DNA from: an uncultured Bacteroidota bacterium
GTDB lineage: Bacteria > Bacteroidota > Bacteroidia > Bacteroidales > P3
Length of the DNA: 64,000 nucleotides
Direction of reading: 5' to 3'
NCBI GenBank assembly: GCA_902776365.1
Contig: CACYPU010000001.1
Location: 186,001-250,000, forward strand
Shown here: positions 26,011-33,705 of the stretch, piece by piece
Layout: every line of letters starts with the position of its first letter
Position numbering within the stretch: position 1 is the stretch's first letter
Notes under the pieces: model-generated
Told to the model about the DNA's origin: nothing
Database searches by the model: none
The model's input: only the letters and a program-made list of their open reading frames with translations
Position numbers and translations under genes: made by a program

Positions 26011-27291
26011 ATGAAACTGAAAATCCGCTATATTTTCACCTCTGTGGTGATGTTCTTTGCCGTCGCTCCTGCCCAGGCACAGACGGATTCTACTGTTGAT
26101 TACACTCCTTCGGAAGTCGAACTGATGACCAAGCGTTACACCGATTCCTACGACAGCCTCATCAACACCTATTACATGCGTCGTTTGAATCATCGCAACG
26201 CCAACCGTCAGGAGATTTCGATGAGTGATTTTGACGATATCCCAGATTCTGTCTTCATCAAGCGCCTTCAGGCAATGCATACGGTCATACCGATGTCGTA
26301 TAACAGCGAGGTGCGTACGCATATCAAGTTCTACCTTAAGTACATGTCGCGTCGCCTCGATGTGATGCTGATGCTCAGTGAATACTACCGGCCGCTGTTT
26401 CTGGATGCCCTGAACCGCTATGGTGTCCCCGAGGAGCTGAAGTATCTGCCTATCGTGGAGTCGGCGATGAATCCCATGGCTACCTCGCGTGTGGGTGCTG
26501 CCGGATTGTGGCAGTTCATGTATAGCACGGGCTCCGACTACGGTCTAGAGGTGAACTCTGTTGTCGACGAGCGACGCGACGCCTACAAGTCGACCCATGC
26601 CGCCGCACGATACCTGAACAACCTGCATCGCACTTTCGGCGACTGGGCCCTCGCCATCGCCGCCTACAACTGCGGCCCCGGCACCATCAACAAGGCCATC
26701 GCCCGTTCGGGTGGCAAACGCGACTTCTGGGAGATTTATCCCTATCTTCCCCGTGAGACCCGCGGATACATCCCGGCGTTCATCGCAGTGAACTATGTGA
26801 TGAACTACTATTCGCAGCACGGCATCCGTCCCGCCAAGCTGGAGGCACCCATGCGTACCGACACCGTGGTGCTCAACAGCGATGTGCTGATGGGTTATGT
26901 GCAGCAGTTCACTGGCGTCGACATGGAGGAGCTGCGCACGCTCAACCCCCAGTATCGTACCGACCTGATCCCGGCATCGACAGGCAATTACCATCTCTCG
27001 CTCCCCACTGGCAAGGTGGCCGCTTTCCTCTCGAATCAGGACACCATCTATACCGCCTCGCGCGACAGTCTGTCCCGTCGGCCCATGAACATTGAACCTG
27101 AGAAGAAGGTCGGCAAAGGGAAGAGGGGGCATGGCAAGTCGAGCGGCGCCATCTACCATACGGTCAAGAAAGGCGAAAACCTTTCCAAGATTGCCCGTAA
27201 ATATGGCATATCGGTGGCCAAACTCAAGAAACTCAATGGTCTCAAGAAAGACAATATACGAGCAGGCCAGCGTTTGAGGGTGAGAGGGTGA
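26011..27291 (+). CDS. Membrane-associated lytic murein transglycosylase with LysM domain (MltD-like)
   Basis: 426 aa, secreted or periplasmic, cleaving peptidoglycan glycan strands. The signal peptide ends AQAQ. The SLT domain (about residues 110-260) has the catalytic Glu in [11 protein letters not shown], with GAAGLWQFM and [15 protein letters not shown] as the other lysozyme-like motifs. A basic linker leads to one LysM repeat at the C-terminus ([20 protein letters not shown]). The frame opens at 25930, but the first 27 codons are AT-rich leader, so the ATG at 26011 is used. It is divergent from queA and starts an envelope cluster with a DivIC-like and an NlpC/P60 protein. Confidence 0.93.
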   Translation: MKLKIRYIFTSVVMFFAVAPAQAQTDSTVDYTPSEVELMTKRYTDSYDSLINTYYMRRLNHRNANRQEISMSDFDDIPDSVFIKRLQAMHTVIPMSYNSEVRTHIKFYLKYMSRRLDVMLMLSEYYRPLFLDALNRYGVPEELKYLPIVESAMNPMATSRVGAAGLWQFMYSTGSDYGLEVNSVVDERRDAYKSTHAAARYLNNLHRTFGDWALAIAAYNCGPGTINKAIARSGGKRDFWEIYPYLPRETRGYIPAFIAVNYVMNYYSQHGIRPAKLEAPMRTDTVVLNSDVLMGYVQQFTGVDMEELRTLNPQYRTDLIPASTGNYHLSLPTGKVAAFLSNQDTIYTASRDSLSRRPMNIEPEKKVGKGKRGHGKSSGAIYHTVKKGENLSKIARKYGISVAKLKKLNGLKKDNIRAGQRLRVRG

Positions 27292-27323
27292 GAGTGTTAA
27301 GTGGTTAGTGATTAGTGTTTAGT
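27275..27323. repeat. GTTAGTGATTAGTG-type tract at the mltD-divIC junction
   Basis: GTGAGAG units give way to TTAAGTGGTTAGTGATTAGTGTTTAG. The tract covers the mltD stop and supplies the GTG at 27315 that may start the next gene. Confidence 0.7.
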
Positions 27324-27611
27324 AAATTGGATATAAAGAAGATACTGAAGATTAAAGGGTTGAAATACTGGGTGGCTACCGCAGTGTTTCTGTTGGTGAT
27401 TCTTTTCATTGATTCCAACAATTTGATGGTCACCATGCGTCTGCAGCGTGAGGTGGGGACTTACGAGGACAGTATCGGTAGGCTTGAGGAGGCCATCCGC
27501 CGGGAGAGTGAGAACAAGCAATCGATTAGCGACATCGATTCCAAGGAGCATTTCGGACGTGAGAATTACTTTATGAAACGTGACAACGAGGTGATATACA
27601 AAAGGAGATAG
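27315..27611 (+). CDS. DivIC/FtsB-like septum formation initiator protein
   Basis: 98 aa bitopic protein. One membrane helix (residues 18-34, YWVATAVFLLVILFID) is followed by a coiled coil (about 38-70, with LQREVGTYEDSIGRLEEAIRR) and a conserved end including GRENYFMKRDNEVIYK. This is the layout of FtsB/DivIC, which bridge FtsL and FtsQ at the septum. No ATG is available near the start: the choice is GTG at 27315, inside a repeat tract, or TTG at 27327. It sits between the transglycosylase and an NlpC/P60 lipoprotein. Confidence 0.85.
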   Translation: MFSKLDIKKILKIKGLKYWVATAVFLLVILFIDSNNLMVTMRLQREVGTYEDSIGRLEEAIRRESENKQSISDIDSKEHFGRENYFMKRDNEVIYKRR

Positions 27612-27617
27612 GGTGAG

Positions 27618-27652
27618 AGAATTAAGAGTTAAGAATTAAGAATGAGGAATAA
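27618..27652. repeat. AATTAAGA-family tract
   Basis: AATTAAGAGTTAAGAATTAAG units running into the ATG of the NlpC/P60 gene. This family has stop codons in most phases and was only seen outside genes. Confidence 0.75.
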
Positions 27653-28274
27653 GGTTATAAGGTTTGTGAGTCGGAACAGGCTGATGCGATTGGCCTGCGG
27701 AAGCCTATTTTTCATTCTTCTCACTGGCTGTGAGTCGATACAGAAGTTCATGTCGCGCGACCTCGAGGATGAGGATTTCGTCATTGGGCAACTCTATGTC
27801 GACGAGGTGGTGCAGGAAACACCTGTCATCGGCCAGCCCGTCGTCACACCCACGGAATCGCAGTCGTCGACCGGCAGCAATCCGTTAGGCCTCGCTTATA
27901 GTCCCGATGACAATGCGGCTCTGTATGAGGTCGTTAATGAATGGCTCGGCGTTCCTTACAAATATGGTGGCACCGATCGTAACGGTATCGACTGCTCCGC
28001 TTTCGTCGGCGTCGTCTACCGTAAGGTCTACGGTATCAATCTCCACCGTACTTCCAACGATATACTGCGCGATGTGGAACTTATCGGTCGCACGCAGCTC
28101 CAGGAGGGTGATATTCTTTTCTTTACCAATAGTAAGGGCAAAGTGTCGCATGTGGGCGTCTACCTCAAGGACAACCTTTTCGCCCATTCTTCAACTTCCA
28201 ACGGCGTCAGTGTCAGCAACCTGAACGACAGCTACTGGAAGAGGCATTTCTATAAAGGTGGGAGACGGAAATAG
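27642..28274 (+). CDS. NlpC/P60 family lipoprotein endopeptidase
   Basis: 210 aa. The signal sequence ends in the lipobox LLTGC (Cys near 30), so the protein should be lipid-anchored. The C-terminal NlpC/P60 domain (about residues 90-205) has the catalytic Cys in GIDCSAFVGVVY, the first His in KVSHVGVYL and the second in FAHSS. These enzymes cut the D-Glu-diaminopimelate bond in peptidoglycan stems. Together with the upstream transglycosylase it could remodel the wall at the division site. It converges on the SUI1 gene with a 29-nt gap. Confidence 0.92.
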   Translation: MRNKVIRFVSRNRLMRLACGSLFFILLTGCESIQKFMSRDLEDEDFVIGQLYVDEVVQETPVIGQPVVTPTESQSSTGSNPLGLAYSPDDNAALYEVVNEWLGVPYKYGGTDRNGIDCSAFVGVVYRKVYGINLHRTSNDILRDVELIGRTQLQEGDILFFTNSKGKVSHVGVYLKDNLFAHSSTSNGVSVSNLNDSYWKRHFYKGGRRK

Positions 28275-28303
28275 CGTGTCTGCTGCTGTTCGCTGCTAAC
28301 GGT

Positions 28304-28609
28304 TTATTTGGTGTTGCCGTACCCGAGGTTTTTCAGGAGGGCGATGATTTTTTCCTTGAGTTCGCCTTGGATGATGATTTCACCGTCTTTGGCGGATCCG
28401 CCGGTGCCACAACGGGTCTTTAGCTGTTTCGCCAGTGCCTCGAGGTCGTCGTTGGAGCCTACGAAGCCTTTTACGACGGTGGCAGTCTTGCCGCCGCGGC
28501 CTTTCCGTTCGATGCCTACGCGAAGCTTCTGCCGATCGGGAGCGAGTGTCTCGACGGTTTCGGGTTCTTCGGGACGCATGGCGTCGGGGTTGGTGGAGTA
28601 GTAGTACAT
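28304..28609 (-). CDS. SUI1/YciH family translation factor
   Basis: 101 aa. The SUI1 fold is recognisable from RKGRGGKTATVVKGF (residues 35-49), LKTRCGTGGSAKDGEIIIQG (68-87) and the C-terminal LLKNLGYGNTK. YciH binds the small ribosomal subunit like eukaryotic eIF1 and affects start-site fidelity. It is the last gene of the minus-strand cluster, 13 nt after the lipid kinase. Confidence 0.9.
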   Translation of the reverse strand: MYYYSTNPDAMRPEEPETVETLAPDRQKLRVGIERKGRGGKTATVVKGFVGSNDDLEALAKQLKTRCGTGGSAKDGEIIIQGELKEKIIALLKNLGYGNTK

Positions 28610-28622
28610 TTTATGTTAGGGT

Positions 28623-29510
28623 TTATTTTGCTTTGCCCGTGTAGATTTTCACTGAAGCGGGATGGACGACGAAGTGGAGTTCGTTGCCGAGGTTTTCGCC
28701 TTCGCCGTCGATGTTGACCCATTTGTCGAGGTTGCCTTCGATGTATAGCTCTTTGGCGCGAAACATCTCCACATGCTGGGAGCGGTCAAGGAGGTTCATG
28801 AATGCCAGAGGGGCAGTGATGGGCAGGTGGTCGATGGGTACTTTGTCGAGGATGGTGATGTCGAGAAGACCGTCGTTGATTTGAGCCTTAGGCGCCACTG
28901 CGAGATTGTAGCCGTACTGGCGGCCGTTGGCGATGGCGATGAACCAGGCCTTGCGGGCGAGGGTGCGGCCGTCGATGGTGATGCGGTAGTTGCTGCTCTT
29001 ATAGCTGGCATATTCGCGGAAGAAGAGGCTGGAGTAGGCTTTGAAGCCACGGCTCTTGACATTTTTGAGAAGCCGTGCTATGTAGGCGTCGAAGCCCACG
29101 CCCGAGGCGTTGACGGAGAGGTAGCGGTCGTTGACAACGATAGAGTCGATGGTTTGCGATTGGAGTTTGTTGAGGGTCTTTATGGCGAGAGCGGGACGCA
29201 GGGGTATCTTGAGGGTGCGGGCGAGGCCGTTGCCGCTGCCGCAGGGGATGATGCCCATGTGGACGCCGGTGTCCTTGAGTCCTTGGGCCACGTCGTTGAC
29301 GCTGCCGTCGCCCCCCACGGCGACGACGCAGTCGTAACCTTTGTTTGCGGCTTCGCGGGCCAATTCGGCGCCATGATGGATGTGCTCGGTGTGGCAGACG
29401 GTGTAGTCGAAGAGGTTGTGGTCGAGGTTTTCTTGGATGACGGTCTCGATGTTTTTCTGCCGGCCGGTGCCGGAGACAGGGTTGACGATAAAGAGGGTTT
29501 TATTTTTCAT
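28623..29510 (-). CDS. Diacylglycerol-kinase family lipid kinase (YegS/DgkB-like)
   Basis: 295 aa soluble lipid kinase. The nucleotide loop is VAVGGDGSVNDVAQGL (about residues 64-79) and GIIPCGSGNGLARTL (86-100) is the second conserved block. The C-terminal beta domain includes NDGLLDITIL. The N-terminus MKNKTLFIVNPVSGTG is also characteristic. The lipid could be diacylglycerol, undecaprenol or another membrane lipid; sequence does not decide. It lies 9 nt behind the GldB-like gene. Confidence 0.92.
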   Translation of the reverse strand: MKNKTLFIVNPVSGTGRQKNIETVIQENLDHNLFDYTVCHTEHIHHGAELAREAANKGYDCVVAVGGDGSVNDVAQGLKDTGVHMGIIPCGSGNGLARTLKIPLRPALAIKTLNKLQSQTIDSIVVNDRYLSVNASGVGFDAYIARLLKNVKSRGFKAYSSLFFREYASYKSSNYRITIDGRTLARKAWFIAIANGRQYGYNLAVAPKAQINDGLLDITILDKVPIDHLPITAPLAFMNLLDRSQHVEMFRAKELYIEGNLDKWVNIDGEGENLGNELHFVVHPASVKIYTGKAK

Positions 29511-29519
29511 TTTTCACTT

Positions 29520-30491
29520 TCATTTTCCCGGTCGCCACTGGGATTTGTTGAGGATTTTGCGGCTGTCGGTGTCGGCGAAGAGGTCGGCGAGAGAGACGTT
29601 GTTGTTGTCCATGTATTTCTTCACGATTTGCCAGCCGATATAGTCGCAGACGCGAGGGGCAGAGCCGTCGCCGAAAGCATTGGTCTTGGGGCCTTCGCCG
29701 ATGAGGTTGCGCAGCTCGCTTTTGTCGGTGCTGTAGAGCAGTTGCTTCTGTATAAAGGCACCCCAGACATTTTCGACGTTTTGCTTCATCCAGTCGAGTT
29801 GCTCAGGTGTGTAGCGTATTTTGACGTGTTCGGGCACGTCGGGGAGGGTCTGGTCGAGGAAATAGAGTATCTTGCCTTGATAGATGGCATGGTCGAGGAA
29901 TGTGAGGTCGCCCTCGGGGAGGGTGATATGGTCAATGGCGACAGCCGCCATGCAGTCGGGGAGGATGTGCTCGCGGGTGCTGAGGTTGACGAGGTAGGCG
30001 GGCATCATGAAGTGGTTGCGTTCTTTCATCTCCGGGAGGGCGTAGCGGTCGATGGATATTGCGAGGTCGCGGTCGTAGCAGAAGACGCGTGTGTCGTAGC
30101 TCTCGAAGTCGGCGGTAACGAGGGTGTAGTAGTGGTTGTAGACGATGTCTGGACATAGGTTGTGGGCTTTCTCCATGGCGGTGCCGAGCTCTTGCTCGAG
30201 CCAGGAGAGGTCGTGATAGAGACTGTCGGTCTTGTGGTAGATGTAGCGCATGTCGGGGTCTGAGACGAAGGTGCGGAGGTAGGCCATGTAGTCGGGGTCG
30301 TCGGGCTGGCAGTTGAGCAGGGGCGTGCTGCGGAAAACGCTGTCGTGGAGCAAGGCGTCGTGGAGCTGGTTGGCGGGGGTCTCGAAGAGCAGTTGCTCGA
30401 AGCGGTTGATCTTCACAGGCTCACCCTGATGGGAGCATGCGGCGAGGAGCATGCCGAGCATGAGTGGGAGAGAGGACAAAAGGCGTTTCAT
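29520..30491 (-). CDS. GldB-like lipoprotein
   Basis: 323 aa. The lipobox MLLAAC gives an acylated Cys19. The mature protein matches the layout of GldB, a lipoprotein first found in gliding Flavobacterium and widespread in non-gliding Bacteroidota: RFEQLLFE near the start, an aromatic, His-rich middle with FCYDRDLAISIDRYAL, and the C-terminal PRVCDYIGWQIVKKYM before a short tail. No motility cluster is nearby, so a general envelope role is more likely here than gliding. It overlaps the GT90 gene by 4 nt. Confidence 0.75.
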   Translation of the reverse strand: MKRLLSSLPLMLGMLLAACSHQGEPVKINRFEQLLFETPANQLHDALLHDSVFRSTPLLNCQPDDPDYMAYLRTFVSDPDMRYIYHKTDSLYHDLSWLEQELGTAMEKAHNLCPDIVYNHYYTLVTADFESYDTRVFCYDRDLAISIDRYALPEMKERNHFMMPAYLVNLSTREHILPDCMAAVAIDHITLPEGDLTFLDHAIYQGKILYFLDQTLPDVPEHVKIRYTPEQLDWMKQNVENVWGAFIQKQLLYSTDKSELRNLIGEGPKTNAFGDGSAPRVCDYIGWQIVKKYMDNNNVSLADLFADTDSRKILNKSQWRPGK

Positions 30492-31477
30492 TGGTTCGTG
30501 AGTTTGAAATATTTCTGCATGACGAGGAGGGCGATGTAGCGTTCGCGGCGGAGGTCGCGGAACTGGTTGACGTAGTTGTTGGCGTTGCGGGCTATCTCTT
30601 TGGCTTCGCGAGGATGGGCGCTGTAGTAATCCAGCTGGCTCTCGAGGTCAGAGAAATCGTCCTTTATCTCGATGTAGTGGACACCGGGCACGAGACGTGT
30701 CTCCATGAACCACGACTCGCAGGTGGGGCGAGGCATGACGGCGAGTGAGTTGGAGGACATGACCCATCGGAGGTTGGAGGCTACGTCGTTGCCTTCGAGA
30801 GCCATGATGTAGCGGTAGTCGAGGTGTTGGTAGAGCGAGAGGCGCGGGGCGGTGTTCTGGGCGTTGTCGTTGGCGGCGAAGATGCTGCCGTTGGCCAGGG
30901 TGTTGGCCACATCGATGCGGGGATTGTCGGCGTAGAGGTCGCAAAAGATGCGGCGGTTCTCGCGGTTCCCCACCTGTCCTCGATAGATGGCGCGGTCGGA
31001 TTTGTCCTCGAAGGATTTGCGGTCGCGAAGGAAGACATAGTGGCGGCATTTGTCGAGCTTGAGGATGACGCTGTTGCTGTTGTCGACATCTATGCTGCGG
31101 GTTTTAACCACAGCAGGGTAGGGGGGTATGTCGCGCACGTCGCCGAAGAGGTGGTTCCAGTGGAGCGTGGGGTCGAACCACTGGAGAATCTCGCGGCTGT
31201 CGTAGTAGTAGGTGCTTCCGTGGTGGCCTTTGGTGAGGCTGCCGATGGGTTGGGCGTCGGGGCCGAGGTCGCGCGGGGTGTCGAACTTACAATAATGGTT
31301 CACGCGCGATTCAATATATTCTTCGTCGTAGAGTCGGCGGCAGGCGTCGAGTTCCTTCTTGAGGCGTCGGTGGTAGAGGCTGTCGGGCAAAATATCTCTA
31401 AAGCCGGCCTTGAGGTAGTAGCCGGCTTTAGAGTTTTTTCCGCTGTGGAAAAGGTATTTGAATGTAGCGTTAGGCAT
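30488..31477 (-). CDS. Glycosyltransferase family 90 (CAP10-like)
   Basis: 329 aa, soluble. The central and C-terminal parts match GT90 enzymes that modify surface polysaccharides or lipopolysaccharide: AIYRGQVGNRENRRIF, LDYRYIMALEGNDVASNLRW and SWFMETRLVPGVHYIEIKDD. GT90 members usually transfer xylose or other pentoses from nucleotide sugars. Its lone position between a DUF349 protein and GldB, with no O-antigen cluster, leaves the acceptor unknown. It overlaps the DUF349 gene by 8 nt and the GldB-like gene by 4 nt. Confidence 0.88.
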   Translation of the reverse strand: MPNATFKYLFHSGKNSKAGYYLKAGFRDILPDSLYHRRLKKELDACRRLYDEEYIESRVNHYCKFDTPRDLGPDAQPIGSLTKGHHGSTYYYDSREILQWFDPTLHWNHLFGDVRDIPPYPAVVKTRSIDVDNSNSVILKLDKCRHYVFLRDRKSFEDKSDRAIYRGQVGNRENRRIFCDLYADNPRIDVANTLANGSIFAANDNAQNTAPRLSLYQHLDYRYIMALEGNDVASNLRWVMSSNSLAVMPRPTCESWFMETRLVPGVHYIEIKDDFSDLESQLDYYSAHPREAKEIARNANNYVNQFRDLRRERYIALLVMQKYFKLTNQ

Positions 31478-33428
31478 TCTCTTCTTTCTCGCTTTCGTTG
31501 AGGATACGCAGCTTGGCCTGCATGAGGGCTATCTGCTGGCGGGCGCCCTGCATCTTCTTCTCGAACTCCTGCTTCAGGAGGTCGGCCTGCTTGGAGCTGG
31601 CGAGGAAACCGAGGTTGTTCTCCCAGAGGGCGAGGTCGCTGCGGAGTTTCTCGATTTTCTCCTGCAGTTCCTGCTTCTCGCTGTTGACGAACTTGCGGTT
31701 GTCGCCGGCATTGCGGATACGTTCGCGGTAGGCGGTCTCTTCAGCCTCACGGGCGCTGATTTTCAGCTGTTCGAAGATGCGGTCGATTTCGGCGCGGAAC
31801 TCCTTGTGGAGACGCTCCTTGTCGGCCATTGGGACAAAGCCCACCTCGGCCCAGCGGCGCTGGAAGTCCTTGATGACGTTGAGGTTCTCCTCGCGGTCGT
31901 CTCCGAATTGGTGAGCCTTGAGTTCAGCGAGGATGGCCTCCTTGGCGGCGAGGTTCTCGTGCTCGGAGGTGCGGCGCTCGGCGAAGAACTCGCCTTTCTT
32001 GGCGAAGAACTCGTCGCAGGCCTTGCGGAAGCGCTGCCAGATTTTCTCGCTGACTTTGCGGCTGGTGGCGCCGATGCTCTTCCATTCCTCCTGGAGCTCG
32101 AGGAGCTCTTGGGTGGCCTTCTTCCAGTCTTCGCGCTTGGCGATGGCTTCGGCTTTGAGGCAGAGGTCGACTTTCTTCTGGTAGTTGGCCTCCTGCTCGT
32201 CGCGGATGGCGCCGAAGTATTCTTTCTTCTCGCTGTAATGCTTGTCAATCATGCCCTTGAACTTGGTCCAGATTTCCTCATTGACCTCGCGGGGCACGGG
32301 GCCGATGGATTTCCACACCTTCAGCAGTTCGTCGAGGGCGGCGGTGGTGTCGTTCCACTCCTTGGTGGTGGCGGGCTGTTTCTCGGTGAGCTCGGTGGCT
32401 TTCTCCACGAGGGCCTGCTTGGCCAGGAGGTTGCTCTCCTGCTCTTCCTTGCGCTGGTCGTAGTATTCTTTGCGGCGCTCGTCGATTTGGTTGGCGGCGT
32501 TGCAGAAGCGCTGCCAGATTTCCTCGTTCTGCTCGGCGGGCACGGGGCCTATCTCTTTCCAGCGGGCTCGGAGGTCCTGGAGGCCTTTGAAGGCCTTGGT
32601 CACGGAGGTCTCCATGATGAGTTCCTCGGCGGCCTCGCAGAGTTTTATCTTTTCCTCGAGGTTGCGCTTTTGGTCGAGGGCGCGGAGCTCTCGGTTGATC
32701 TTCAGCTTGTTGAAGAATTGTTCAATCTGGAAGTGGTAGCTTTGCCAGAGGTCGTTCATCTGCTCGCGCGGCACCTCGCCGATGGCTTTCCATCGTTCCT
32801 GTATTTCGTTGAATTTGTCGAGAGAGACCTTGACCTGCTCTTCCTCGGAGTCGATGAGCTGGCGCATCTCCTCGATGAGGGCCTGTTTGGCTGCGAGGTT
32901 GCGCTTCTTCTGCTCTTCGAGTTGTTCCATGTAGTGCTGACGGCGGGAGCGGTACTCGTCGTGGAGGCTGCGCATCTCGTCGGCCAGGGCGTCGTCCTGG
33001 GGCTCGTATTCGTCCTTGTTGCCACCGTCGGCGATGAACTGCTCGAAGGCGCGGGCATGTTCCTCGCGGTTGAGCTCGCCGAAGCGGCCCCAGAGGTTGG
33101 CCACGCGGGAGCGGATTTTCTGCACGTCGTTTTCGGCGAGGAGGGCCTTCATGGCCTCCACCAGTTCGCCGCGGGTCAGCGTGGTGTAGTCGGGCTCGGG
33201 TTCAGGCTCAGGCTCAGGAGTGGGTTCCGGATTTTCCTGAGCTTCTGGGATTTCCGGAGTGGGTTCCGGCTCAGCAACGGGTTCGGGAGCCACCTCCACA
33301 GTTGTCTCCATGGGAGTTTCTTCAGGTTTGTTTTCAGCGTTAGGCAGAACGGTTTCCTCGATAGGAGTGTTCTCGACGTTTTCGGGAACGTTTTCGGTGT
33401 TCTGCAGATTGTTGGTCTCTTCCATCAT
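31470..33428 (-). CDS. DUF349 repeat protein
   Basis: 652 aa. Residues 1-80 are acidic and Pro/Glu-rich (PEPTPEPEPEPEPDY) and probably disordered. The rest is helical, with at least five DUF349 units recognised by the W(K/A)xIGxVP...IWxxF pattern: RWKAIGEVPRE, RWKEIGPVPAE, WKSIGPVPRE, WKSIGATSRK and RWAEVGFVPM. The C-terminus is a coiled coil (EKQELQEKIEKLRSDLALWE). DUF349 is found in bacterial proteins of unclear function, some linked to nucleic-acid transactions. Its own promoter probably uses TACTTTTG at 33519-33512. Confidence 0.9.
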   Translation of the reverse strand: MMEETNNLQNTENVPENVENTPIEETVLPNAENKPEETPMETTVEVAPEPVAEPEPTPEIPEAQENPEPTPEPEPEPEPDYTTLTRGELVEAMKALLAENDVQKIRSRVANLWGRFGELNREEHARAFEQFIADGGNKDEYEPQDDALADEMRSLHDEYRSRRQHYMEQLEEQKKRNLAAKQALIEEMRQLIDSEEEQVKVSLDKFNEIQERWKAIGEVPREQMNDLWQSYHFQIEQFFNKLKINRELRALDQKRNLEEKIKLCEAAEELIMETSVTKAFKGLQDLRARWKEIGPVPAEQNEEIWQRFCNAANQIDERRKEYYDQRKEEQESNLLAKQALVEKATELTEKQPATTKEWNDTTAALDELLKVWKSIGPVPREVNEEIWTKFKGMIDKHYSEKKEYFGAIRDEQEANYQKKVDLCLKAEAIAKREDWKKATQELLELQEEWKSIGATSRKVSEKIWQRFRKACDEFFAKKGEFFAERRTSEHENLAAKEAILAELKAHQFGDDREENLNVIKDFQRRWAEVGFVPMADKERLHKEFRAEIDRIFEQLKISAREAEETAYRERIRNAGDNRKFVNSEKQELQEKIEKLRSDLALWENNLGFLASSKQADLLKQEFEKKMQGARQQIALMQAKLRILNESEKEENA

Positions 33429-33456
33429 AATGGTTTTTAATTTTGTAGAATTACTT

Positions 33457-33475
33457 CTGTATCAAAAAGATACAG
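33457..33475 (-). other. Stem-loop in the DUF349 gene leader
   Basis: CTGTATC and GATACAG form a 7-bp stem around a 5-nt loop, 29 nt before the ATG. No function can be assigned. Confidence 0.45.
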
Positions 33476-33511
33476 GTTAAAATTAACGTCGCCCCTCGCA
33501 GAGCGGAAATG

Positions 33512-33519
33512 CAAAAGTA
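33512..33519 (-). promoter_or_regulatory. -7 box of the DUF349 gene
   Basis: TACTTTTG fits TAnnTTTG; no convincing -33 box was seen. The divergent spacer 33429-33705 holds this box, the leuS box and two small repeats. Confidence 0.5.
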
Positions 33520-33624
33520 CACAAAAAAAATGAAATAGTTGTTACCCTAGTGTTAAAAAAGCGAAAAAAGTAGTGAATATCGATATTAATTTTGTTTTAT
33601 ATCGTTTATATCGGAGTTTTTTCG

Positions 33625-33632
33625 TATCTTTG
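33625..33632 (+). promoter_or_regulatory. -7 box of leuS
   Basis: TATCTTTG fits the Bacteroidota -7 consensus and lies 74 nt before the leuS ATG. An AATTAAGA tract (33664-33692) sits in the leader. The -33 box is not clear. Confidence 0.55.
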
Positions 33633-33663
33633 CAATTTCGGATTTGTGTGTGGAGAATGATAA

Positions 33664-33692
33664 AAAATTAAGAATTAAGTATTAAGAATAAT
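33664..33692. repeat. AATTAAGA-family tract in the leuS leader
   Basis: Three imperfect copies of AATTAAGA/TATTAAGA, non-coding, between the promoter and the ATG. Confidence 0.7.
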
Positions 33693-33705
33693 ATATATTG
33701 TAAAT

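Noticed and set aside
28773-30158. 461-codon plus-strand frame over the lipid kinase and GldB-like genes
   Set aside because: It spans two genuine minus-strand genes and shows only complement-type composition.
29520-30491. Evidence of gliding motility from the GldB-like gene
   Set aside because: GldB relatives are widespread in non-gliding Bacteroidota and no other gld or spr gene is in the window.
31458-33440. 660-codon plus-strand frame over the DUF349 gene
   Set aside because: Its Leu/Glu/Gly/Val-rich product mirrors the codons of the DUF349 protein on the other strand, whose repeated W-x-I-G-x-V-P motifs are clearly real.
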